Shown: piece after piece, positions 25,601 through 37,600 of the stretch
How the letters are laid out: each line of letters begins with the position of its first letter
Position numbering within the stretch: the first letter of the stretch is position 1
Origin: Stercorarius parasiticus
Taxonomy: Eukaryota; Chordata; Aves; Charadriiformes; Stercorariidae
DNA length: 64,000 bases
Direction of reading: 5' to 3'
NCBI GenBank assembly: GCA_013396915.1
Contig: VWZL01001959.1
Span: 108,999-172,998, forward strand
The notes under the pieces: generated by a model
Seen by the model: the letters and a program-made list of their open reading frames with translations, nothing else
The model's database searches: none
Told to the model about the DNA's origin: nothing
Made by a program: the position numbers and the translations under genes

Positions 25601-28600
25601 AGACATTACCGCTCCTTTAATTTGTGCCGCTTTAACTGTTCCCACAATTATTCCCTAACCGAATCTATGTAAAAGAACCAATCTTTCAATGCAATAGAGT
25701 TACAAATCAATTTATTACTGTCCCCTTACCAGATCATGCCTTCAAAGAGATTTTGGATGACAAGATGAGATTGAGTTACAGTGATCAGCAAAGTGACATG
25801 AGTCCATGCGAACTGTTAACAATGCAACAACACAACAGTTAGTGAAAACACCAATCTGTACACCTTGCTAAATACTGGCGTGTCAGCTAGAGGAACTACT
25901 TAGGAGCTCACAGGAAAGACCAGTTCTAGTGACAATGCAAGAGATGTGTGCATACAGTATATCACAAGTTAGCTGGCTTTCTGAAGCAAGTACTGAAACT
26001 TTACCAGGTTCCCCATCACTTACCTCTACCCGGAATTTTTTAAAGTGCAGTTTAAAGTCTGATTTAATAAGACATACACCTTCAGCATGAAAGCAGCAGA
26101 GAAATGTAAGCAATGTGATATTCTGTATATACGTATAACAGACATGTTAGAACTGTAACAATAAAATGGCAATGAACCACTTATGAAAGAGTCATGTTAC
26201 ACAGATGTGGATATCTCTCATAACAGAATACCAGTCCTCTTATGAAACATGAAAATTCTCAGGATTGGCAAAAACAATGTGTTAATTTTTATGCACATGG
26301 TCATTTAAACAGTCGTTTTCCTCAGTATTACTGGATGTACTTGGTGCCAGTGTACAGCGAAGTGGTTTCCAAACAGTTTACCAGTAAAGATTCTACATTA
26401 GATTTTATTTCCCAAAACCTGGTAGTTTTTTCCAAGAACTGGTAGTTTTTCCAAGAAACACCAAATTTAAGCACTCTAAACGTCTGGGCGATTTAACATT
26501 CGGAATGCCCTACTTTATTCTCTTCTCACATGTGTTTTCCTGTGGCAGCCAGCATCTACTTCCAGTTAAGACAACTCAAGAAGGCTGAAAGGCGGGGGTG
26601 CAAGAACCAATTAAAAATTTCTAAAAATATTACCTGCTGGTTAATTAAAGCATCTCTGCAGCAAAATTTTTAGTATTTGTCAAGTGATATTGGAACATGA
26701 CCTAAAACCAAATGGCTACTCTCCTTGTCTGTTCAAACACTGTGTCGCCACACAGTGGATACACAACTTCTTCCCTCTGTTTCATTGCAATTCTTAGGTA
26801 GTCACACCTTAATGTTTTCTGGGCAGGTACCAACTCATATGACTGAACCCAAATTTTTTTTCTGCCTTCTTTCCAGAAGGGGGAAAAAAAAAAAAAAAAA
26901 AGGAAAATTAATATTTTTACCTTGTGCCAATCTGAAGATGAGAACTTCTTTTGCAGATTAGAAGATAAAGACCACCTCTCCTAGAAAAGCTGCATCTCCC
27001 TGTCAGGCAAGTTCTCCCACCAACAGGGTAAATTTTTTTTGAGTAAAAGATTTTTTTACATGCTCAAACAGGGCTCAGCTAAGTCCTAGTCTAGAATTAG
27101 GGATCCTTAATGCTAAAGTGCTACCTAAAGCACTGCAGAAACAGATGGGTTAACTGCATGCACAGAACTTTAGGAAATCTTTAAGGTTGTACAATGCTCT
27201 GACTGCTCAAGTTCTTTAAAGACAGCAGCTGTACTGCATCACTGTTTTATTGTTGCTTCTAGTCATTCCTATATAGAAGTGGGAGGGTTCAGTGGGGCTT
27301 TTTGGGTCTGTTTTGGTTTGGGTGGGGTTTCTTGTGGTTTTTTTGGTCATTCTGGGGGTTTTTTTTGGGTGTTTTTTTTTTTTTTAAGCTGTGATGTTAC
27401 AAAATTAGTTTTTGACCTACAAGATACATATAAGAAAAAGGTTCATGCTCTTTATTAGTTACTATGCTGTTTAGTAAATGGACAAATACAAGAGATGAGA
27501 ACACCGTTTTCTTTTAACAGATTAATGATCTATTGAGGCACAGCAGAGCAGAAGACGAGAATTGCTGTTAAATGTCACAGAATAAATCTTCCACATAGGG
27601 GTTAAGATCAAGTTCCCTTCACAGTACTTCAGTGGGGCCTCTACAAAGTAACACTTGAGTCACAAGAACCACTTCCCGTGCTATGCTGAGCTATTTGGCT
27701 TCAGACCTGGGAGGGAAATGCACACCCCTTTCTCCTGGAATCTCTTTAGTATCAGGCTATCACTAAGGGAAATGTATCACGTTGTATATGCACGAAGCCT
27801 CACCAGTGACAGCCTGTATTGACTGAAAGGCCATATCCCATGATATAATAATAATAATAAGCTGCAAGGTGAACAGATACCAAACAGCCCAACACCAATT
27901 GATTTCATGCTACCGTGGGTTTAAGCACATTTACCACACCCCTCTTCAAGCTACTTTATGAACGTAGGGACATGACTGTTTCTAGTGACATTCATAACGT
28001 GAGTGACCACAGCAAAGTGGGTAATACACACCATGTAAAATTGCAGACGATAATGTTTCTTCACTAAACTCAAAACAAACATGCAGAAGCCTGTAAAACA
28101 AAGCAAGTGTAGTTTGTATCATCTTATATTTGATTACACTGAACTGTGATATACCAGTAATTCTATTCCCTTGAAGCAGCTTTTAATCCCTCTGCTGCTA
28201 GGAGCGTTTGCTTGTATTCAGTTAAGTGTACATACAGAATTATTCTCATTAAAGCACAAGATTTAGTTAACAACAGTAAAGAGCATCCATTTCATTACTT
28301 ACAAAGTCCCATCATAGACATCAGTTTTTAGGGGAGGAGACCATCACCTTTAAAAACCACTCAAAAACCAGGCCGACAAGCTGGTTTTGAGTAATTAACA
28401 GAAATAATTGAAAGGAAAAGACCAGCTTGCCCCTTTCGTCCAGACAGGCATACAGCTGCATGCAACACAAGCACGAAGTGCAGGTGTTGGAGAATTCAAC
28501 TGGCTGAAAGAAACATTGTGGGGGCTAACAGAGCACCTCTTCTCCCTTAGGGCCACTTCCCACACCAGTGGGGTCAGAAGCCCTCAGAAGACACTTAACC

Positions 28601-31600
28601 CTGGGGAGAGCCCCTCAGCGACCCTCCGATCCCAGTGCGACAGCCACCACGGGGCTCTGCTATGCTCTGCCTCCTGCTTTTGCTCACGACTGGCTTGTCT
28701 CACCTCTCCTCCCGCTGCCCTTCGGCGGCCACAATGCACTAGTTAAGTCAGTTTCCTCAAGGCAAAGCCAGCTGAAAAAGGTCAGGTCTTGCAAAGCTGG
28801 TTTCAAGTTTGCAATCGAAGCACCAATTCGAATTTTTATTTGGCTTAAAAAAAAATTTAACAGTAGACAGACTGACAGTTCATCATGAGAATCAGATTTC
28901 TTGATATATTTTACAAGTATTTGTACCATAGCAGTCTCCTGTTCCTTAGGCCAATCTGAACCTTCAATTGATTTAATTTTAGGCTAAAGTAATATTAACT
29001 GCATTGCTGAAAATACCATGGACTATATTTACATGTTCACAAAGCAATACCCCAGCTAGCTTATGTCTCTTCTTCCTAGACAAGAGGTTTTTAAAAAAGT
29101 CTTTCTTTGGATAGGCAGGAAAATCTCTGCATGAGGCAAGCATCTGAATATCTTTCAGACAAAATAAAGCCTGGGGCATTTTGAATAATCTGTTTAAAAG
29201 ATATTGGTAAATCTTATTGCTGTAGACCTAGCAGAACACTTGCCAAAAAAGCATCAACCCAGCACAGCAATTACATACAAAAGATACAAGTCATTTCCAC
29301 AGACTACCAAAATAGCATTCAGGTATTCAGGCACTGAGCCCCGGTTCTTCAGCGATCAAAATTCATGCCAACTTCTCTTGAGTGCTATTAGCTCAACTTT
29401 CTCAAGATCATTGACTTATTTAGGCTGCTTTCTTCTTCTCAGTGAATGCAAAATTTAGATTCATCTTTTCACAGGAAAAATGGAACTGCGAACACCTAAT
29501 TTCCTCGAACATCAAGAGGAAAAAAAACTGAAAGTGCATACAGCTCAGGAGCAATTTTTTTAAAAAAAAAGAAATAAGCACAGAAACAAACGCAGCACAA
29601 AGTTCTTTCATTTTTGCAATTTCCTACACTTACCTGTTAAATAGAGTGCAAAAGATATAAACCTGTGGTAACGAATTAGGAATTGAAGCTGTTCTCTTCT
29701 CTGAACAAACGTAGCGAAGTAATCAGCCACAGTCTCTCCATAAAAGAAGTAGTTCACACAGAGCAAGAAGTACCTACAACATACAACAGCTAGCAGTTAT
29801 TTTAACAAGATAGTATGTATTTAAGCATCATTCTTAAAAACAAAACAAAACAAAAACACCACACAAGGAAAACCAGAAAGGCAGAAGAGACGTGAGAAAA
29901 ATAAAATTCAAGTATAAATCAAGTCTCATACTTCTGGGTCGGCGTCTCATTTGACAAGCCAATTTTTGTAATTTACTTCTTCTAAAGCAACCACAATAGA
30001 AAAACAAACACATTTTGCAGGATACAGTTGGAACTTAACTACGCTATTGAATACTCCAAACCTATGCAAGTTGTTTTCAGATATTCTAGAAGTACAGAAC
30101 AAGTATCACTGCTATCATTGATATTGACACAAGCAATTCCGCGTATTCTTTTCCTCTATCCTAATAAGGGTAGCTTGCAATTTCTGCTTTACAAACAGGA
30201 AAAAAAAAGTACTTGCATAACAAATCCCCTGAGCTTATAGGACCATGTCCATACCCAACATTCACCTTCAGCCATCTCTTTTTGAAGGCTCTTCAAAGAA
30301 ATTCCTTTCAATCAAAACAGTCAGTACACAAGTAATTCTGTCACAGGTTTTCATACAAATTCAGTTACTCAGCTTCCTGAAGTTAAGTCACAATGGGATC
30401 TCAAATGCCAAGGCAGCACTCAATAAAAAACAATAAATAGCAAATCCAAAACCACCAAGAGATGCACCTCTCTAGGCAACATACTTTTTGGTTTATTACC
30501 AGTCAGCCACAGAAGATGGCTGTGATTCAAGACTAGATCTCTGGAGAGTCTCAGAGTGATCAGTACTCGTTCTCTTTCCCCCAGTAGATGTTAATGCTCA
30601 TTTTGCAAGGCCTCACATCTCCACGTAAGCCAAATAATTGATGTTCAGACTACTAACAGGATTCTCTCATCTCACTGAAATGTCTGAATATTTAGCCTCA
30701 GTGGCAAGATGTTAGACTGAAAAGAACTTTGATGTTACCCAGTGTGGCAATGCAGAGGAGTTAATTTTGAGCTCCACGTATGAAAGCAACAGTGGTCAAC
30801 TGCAAAAGACAGCTAAGTGGTAGAGTACACATCTCCTCCTCTACAAATTTTGGCAAGACCACAGAATCATTCATGTGTGAGTCTGCTCTAGCTGTACATC
30901 CAGAAGCCACAGACTAAAGCAGACAACAGATCAGTCCCCCAGATAATCCAGGGGTGACCAGAGGGGAACTGATCAGCATTTACAGAAGAGCCGACAGCAG
31001 GAATACACCACATTACACAGTAAAGTTGCCTCTAGAAAGGAGCAATGTGACAAGAGACAGGGAATAACCTAGATATATCAATTCCTTAAAAAAAATAAAC
31101 CCAACAAAACCAGAACAACACAACATAGGTCACATCTGAAGAATTGTCCTTAAGCACCTTAGATGCTATGTGTGCCAAACACCTTCCCAGAACTCAGAAG
31201 AAGAGTTATTTCCCCAGTTCTATCCAGCCCTTTATGAGCTGGACGCTGTCACAAGTATCCAGGATTTGCCAGAAAAATTAATCTCATCTTTCAGAAGATC
31301 CCCCAACACTATATTTATGCAGTCCTGTGATTGAGTGCATGATTGGAAAGGTTTTAAAACTTGTATGTTATTATTTTAATTCTCTATGTGTATGAAGAGG
31401 AGCCCTTAAGGTACCTGTCCTGTTTATTTCTTGTGCAAGGTTAACACCCCCCCCTTTTCCCCCCCAAAAAAAGTCAAAGCAGTTCAGGTAATACATATCA
31501 GGTGATTATTTGGCTATGCACATTTTTAGATAGCTTACACATGCTCAATTCTGACTTAAAGCATATATGCATGCATATATATATACACGTACATATATAC

Positions 31601-34600
31601 ATATTTATTACAAGGAAAAAATTGAAGTAGTAAAAGGCCAACTGACTTGTCCAAGCTCACAGGTGAAAGACAACTACAGAATCCTGTATTAGAGGCAGAT
31701 GTCAAGTTTTACGTCCACACATGACCTACAAAGCTATCATTCCGCCATGACAGGATATGAAGAACATGAAGATTTAAGTTTCACATCCCTACTTATTGAT
31801 GTTCTTGCTTGCTACTCACCAGCTGAGGGATCTAAACCACGGTAAATCGTATGAGTGGTAGACTCTGTAACCTATAGTGATGATTTCATGGTAACACTTC
31901 ACTTGGATGCTTAAGACCTAAAATAAGAGAAATAAAAAAAACTATGTAAATATGATGCAGTTGTTTCTTAAAGGCAGTAAGTAGTACGGCAACCTGCATT
32001 AAGGGAACAAATTATTCTGAATTCAAATTCCACACAGAAAACAGACAGCTTCAAAGCAAGTCCAAGGAAAACTAAAGCTCTGTTAAAAAAAAATAAAAAC
32101 AAACCCAAAACCACTAGGCATGCTGAGAAAAGTGATATTGGGCTAGCTGGAAGAATGCACTCGTGAAACAAGGGAAAGCTCCTGACTTTTCTTCATTAAA
32201 ACAGTTTGGCGGCAGCAGGTCAAAAGTACTTCCTGCAAAGAAGGCTCTTCTATTTCTTTTGGCTATTTTATCTTTAAATTTAGTTTAAGAAATATATTCT
32301 AGGCTCATTGGAAAAAACTAGCTGTGCAACACAACTTGGACACCCAGGTCTTCCACTTGCAAGTGTCTCATTAAGGGCAATTAGCATTGATGATTAGAAG
32401 CAAAGCTTGTCTAACCCCGTTCTGAATGTCACACCCTCCACGGCCTTCATTTTGCTTTGCTGATCTCACTACTTCAATGCTTGCCTGTGCAAGTCTGGTA
32501 GTACGTCCTTGCAGTCTTTGGGTTCCAAAGGACACTCTGCCAGTTTTGTCTAATCCACAGTCACCAAGCAGACTGCCCTGCCCAGATATCAAGCATTGAC
32601 AAACACAGGTCATCAGTAATCCCATCCAGAGGCAGCGGTAAGAACCTACCCACACCGATTGCGCATGTCAGCATGTTGGCTTTGCAGCGTTCTCTTACCA
32701 CCTGCATTCATGAATAAATTTCATCTTGCTCAATGTGTGACCACAGTTTAAAACAGTCATACACCACCTAAATGAGTTAGTTTTGAAGCTCCCCTATCTC
32801 AGGCTCTTTCTTCTGCTTGGCCTACATTATAAAACTTAAATGCCATACGCAAGAGCAACATTAAAGGATTGCATCTTACAGTGGAAAAGGACACTGGGGT
32901 CCAAAGTCATGGAAGCTTGTGCCTGTTACCTTAGTAGCAGGCAAACATAAAACATGACTCTCAACTTTTTAGAGCAATGTCAGGGCTTGTCCTCCAAACT
33001 TCACTAGATTACCCTTCCTACAAGTCTCTGGCATTTTCAGTCTAAGTATTAAGATTTGGTTTCAGCATGACAACTCTTGTATGCATGTAAGCTATTTCAT
33101 TCACATGAAATGAAATAATTAATGAACAAAACTGTTTTTCCCTACATTCTTTTTACATAGTCACAGATGTCAACTTTATCAATAGTTTATTATATTAGAA
33201 GACGGATTTTTTGCTACATGGTACAACAGAGAAAGAACTCTATTCCAATTCTTTACTAACTTTAATTACTTTTTGGTTCATCTCTTGATAGCTTTGCCCA
33301 TGATTGCAATCTCAGAGTATACCATAAATATACTGAATCACGCTGTAAATGGATTTGTTCCTTTTTGTTCGTTATCATCATTCTCAAGCATAACAGACTA
33401 CTAAGGAAGGATTGGGAAAAAAAAAAGATCTCTCTCTACAATGACCAACAATTTAAAGGGGATTTTTTTGTTGTTTCTTCACATACAAAAAAGAAAATCT
33501 TACACCAATGAAATAATGAATTACTAGTTTGTTATGTCATTTATCTGAAAACAGGAAATATAAACCAGACTAATTCAGATGCAGAGACCATAATGCAGAC
33601 CATAATACTGGTGAAACAGCATTCCAGTCTCTCAAGACAATACAGGGAAAAAAAAGGGAATTTATGACCTTTGGAAGAAGGAGCAGGCAACTCAGCAGGA
33701 CTACAAGATGTCATGAGGTTATGCTGTGAGAAAATTAGAAGGGCCAAATCCCAACTAGAAATTAATCTGGCTTCTGTTGTAAAAGACAATAAAAAATGTT
33801 TCTATAAAAACATTAGCAATAAAAGAAGGGCTAAGGAGAAGCTTCATCTTTTATTGGATGCTGGGGGGGAAGATAATGACAGAGCATGAGGAAAAGGCTG
33901 AGGTATCCAATGCCTTCTTTACCTTAGTCTTTAATAGTAAGACCANAATTAGAAGGGCCAAATCCCAACTAGAAATTAATCTGGCTTCTGTTGTAAAAGA
34001 CAATAAAAAATGTTTCTATAAAAACATTAGCAATAAAAGAAGGGCTAAGGAGAAGCTTCATCTTTTATTGGATGCTGGGGGGGAAGATAATGACAGAGCA
34101 TGAGGAAAAGGCTGAGGTACCCAATGCCTTCTTTACCTTAGTCTTTAATAGTAAGACCAATTGTTCTTAGGGTGCCCAGCCCCCTGAGCTGGAAGACAGA
34201 CCAAAATGAAGCCCCAATAATCCAAGGGGAAATAGTTAGCAACCTGCTACACCACTTAGACACACATGGGATTCACCCAAGGGTACTGAGGGAGCTGGCA
34301 GAAGTGCTCACCGAGCCACTCTCCATCGTATATCAGCAGTCCTGGCTAACTGGGGAGATCCTGGTTGACTGGAGCTTAGCAAAGAAAGGCCAGAAAGAGG
34401 ATCCAGGGAACCTGCCAGTCTGACCTCGATGCTGGGGAAAGTTATGGAGCAGATCATCTTGAGTGCCATCACACAGCACGTACAGGACAACCAGGTGATG
34501 AGGCCTAGTCAGCATGGGTTCATGAAAGGCAGGTCCTGCTTGACTAACCTGATCTCCTTCTATGATCACGTGACCAGCTTAGTGGATGAGGGAAAGGCTG

Positions 34601-37600
34601 TGAATGTTGTTTAGCTGGACTTTAGTAAAGCCTTTGACACCGTTTCCCACAGCATTCTCCTGGAGAAACTGGCTGCTCGTGGCCTGGAAGGGTAGGTAAA
34701 AACCTGGCTGGATGGCTGGGCCCAAAGACTTGCAGTGAATGGAGTGAAATCCAGTTGGTGGCTGGTCACAAGTGATGTTCCCCAGGGCTCACTACTGGGG
34801 CCAGTTCTGATTAATATCTTTATCCGTGATCTGGAGGAGCGGATGGAGTGCACCCTCACTGGGTTTGCAGATGACACCAAGTTGGGCGGGAGTGTTGATC
34901 TGCTTGAGGGTAGGANNNNNNNNNNNNNNNNNNNNNNNNNNNNNNNNNNNNNNNNNNNNNNNNNNNNNNNNNNNNNNNNNNNNNNNNNNNNNNNNNNNNN
35001 NNNNNNNNNNNNNNNNNNNNNNNNNNNNNNNNNNNNNNNNNNNNNNNNNNNNNNNNNNNNNNNNNNNNNNNNNNNNNNNNNNNNNNNNNNNNNNNNNNNN
35101 NNNNNNNNNNNNNNNNNNNNNNNNNNNNNNNNNNNNNNNNNNNNNNNNNNNNNNNNNNNNNNNNNNNNNNNNNNNNNNNNNNNNNNNNNNNNNNNNNNNN
35201 NNNNNNNNNNNNNNNNNNNNNNNNNNNNNNNNNNNNNNNNNNNNNNNNNNNNNNNNNNNNNNNNNNNNNNNNNNNNNNNNNNNNNNNNNNNNNNNNNNNN
35301 NNNNNNNNNNNNNNNNNNNNNNNNNNNNNNNNNNNNNNNNNNNNNNNNNNNNNNNNNNNNNNNNNNNNNNNNNNNNNNNNNNNNNNNNNNNNNNNNNNNN
35401 NNNNNNNNNNNNNNNNNNNNNNNNNNNNNNNNNNNNNNNNNNNNNNNNNNNNNNNNNNNNNNNNNNNNNNNNNNNNNNNNNNNNNNNNNNNNNNNNNNNN
35501 NNNNNNNNNNNNNNNNNNNNNNNNNNNNNNNNNNNNNNNNNNNNNNNNNNNNNNNNNNNNNNNNNNNNNNNNNNNNNNNNNNNNNNNNNNNNNNNNNNNN
35601 NNNNNNNNNNNNNNNNNNNNNNNNNNNNNNNNNNNNNNNNNNNNNNNNNNNNNNNNNNNNNNNNNNNNNNNNNNNNNNNNNNNNNNNNNNNNNNNNNNNN
35701 NNNNNNNNNNNNNNNNNNNNNNNNNNNNNNNNNNNNNNNNNNNNNNNNNNNNNNNNNNNNNNNNNNNNNNNNNNGTTGGGTTTATGGTTGGACTCGATCT
35801 TAGAGGTCCTTTCCAACCTAAATGATTCTATGAAAGCCAAAAGGCATTTCACAGGAGGCAATGAAAAAAGTAGAAGCATGTTTTGACAGTTAAACAAACT
35901 TAAGAGTGAAAAAATCAAAGCAGTTACCCAGAAGTACCAATTTCAGTGTTTTAGAAGCCACATCCCTGCCTGTTACTGGCAAAGATAGTTAAACCATTAT
36001 TCAATAAAAATACCAGCAATAAAAAAAGATGGAAAGAAGCAGTAAAGGCTGACCAGGTATGCGGGGTATATGAATTTTTTATTTTTTTTTTCTTAATTTC
36101 GTGAACTAAAAATGCACGTATCTCTGTACCTAGGAAAGGGGTCTACATCCACTCTACAGATAAATCCAAGGCCACAAGGCAGCCCCACAGAGAAGTAGGG
36201 AATTAATGGAACATGCCTGAGGAGAGCCTTTCAGTGCCGATCACAAACAGCAGACCAGAGCTGCCTGCTTTCCTCAGCCTCAAAAATGAAACTCTTGTGT
36301 CTTCATTTTTGGGGGGATTTTGGGGGATTTTTGTTGTTGGTTTGGGGGTTTTTTTTGTTTTTGGCTTTTTTGGGTTTTTTGGTTTTTTTTTTTTGTTTGG
36401 TGTTTTTTTTTTTTTTAAAACTCAAAGAATGTTACAGTAGGTGATGGGAATTGGACAAGGAAATGGATGAGAGTAGTTTAGTAAACCTTGAGGAAACAAT
36501 CATTCAACTTCTTAGAGTTATTTTAATTCCTACTTAAAAAAAAAGCTAATTACAGTACATGAGAAGTCCTTAATCCCAATGCCCAGATGTGAAACTGCCC
36601 AGTGTTTTTCAAAAGTATTTACATTTACACAAAGAAGAGACAAATCGCTCCGAATTGTCTGTGCAGTTTGTTTCCAGCTGCCTTAGGCACCACGAACAAA
36701 GATATCAAGTAACTCTTGCAGGGCAGAATGTATTTAAACAAACTTACCAGAAGCATCAGCATAAATGATCCCAGGTATATGATCAGAAAAAACACAGAAA
36801 TCATAGCTAGAGTGAGAATTCCACGAATCCACCAATTTTTCCATCTATTTAAAAAAAAAAAAAATGAGAATAAAAAGCAAGCAGTTATAAATGAAAATAA
36901 ATACTACTTCCTTTACTAACTAGAGATTAAAGTGGATTAGAAACAGTGGGAGTTCCAGAAAATTTCGTGCTTAGTAAAACACAGAATCAACCAACTATAT
37001 GACTAAAGAGGATACACAGTAAAAGAAATTAAAGTTAGCCACCTTTCCTCTTCCCCCATGCTCCCCCCCAAACACCATTTGCAATTAAATGGATCAACCC
37101 CATATTGAAGCTGCTGTGAAAATACATCAGGACCCACAAAAAGCATCACATATAATCAGCAAGACTGATGGGGGCCCAGCCATATAAAGCCTTACACATG
37201 AAAGAAAGGCTGCCAGGTAAAAAGTGTACGATTCTTTCAGGAGTACCAGACCAAANAGATGATCGCCAACTTTCCGTAGCGACAAAGTAACTATTTTGAC
37301 AGGTAGAAGGTTATCTATTGAAAACAGTTCTGTGCTCTTGTGAGCACTGGAACCGGGACAGTATTCAAGCTGTGGAATACCTTGACAAGAATTCTTCTTA
37401 AAAAAAACCCAAATGACTGGGAATTTTTGCTAGGTTGTTTCTTTTTTTGCAATTTCTAGAGTAACCAAAATGTTCTTTTCCACACCCTCAACCCCTGCCC
37501 CCAAAGGCCAGTATCAGAAAAAAAAATATCAAAAGCCCCATTCATTTAAAAAAATTAATTTAAAAAACATCATCACATGCTTCACTCTGCCATGAAAGTG

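Larger units (their letters stand above)
33663..35833 (+). mobile_element. CR1 LINE in CDS1 intron 3 (antisense to the gene), interrupted by an assembly gap
   Basis: Plus-strand CR1. The left part resembles the ORF2 linker ([10 protein letters not shown], then [10 protein letters not shown]). It continues through the RT region: [44 protein letters not shown]. In-frame stops occur just before L-D-F-S-K and after L-E-G. An 859-N gap follows, and the copy ends at 35775-35833 with the CR1 tail (TTTCCAACCTAAATGATTC). A 213-bp segment near its left end is present twice. It is 5' truncated and non-functional. Confidence 0.94.

Noticed and set aside
31447..31472. C-run and A-run cluster as a possible CRISPR-like or telomeric repeat
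   Set aside because: Just short homopolymers in an intron, with no repeated unit or spacer. No CRISPR, tRNA or rRNA gene was seen anywhere in the window.
34611..35918. Frames of 325-435 codons at the large gap
   Set aside because: Most of their length is N translated as X. The readable parts are CR1 RT fragments or their reverse complement.
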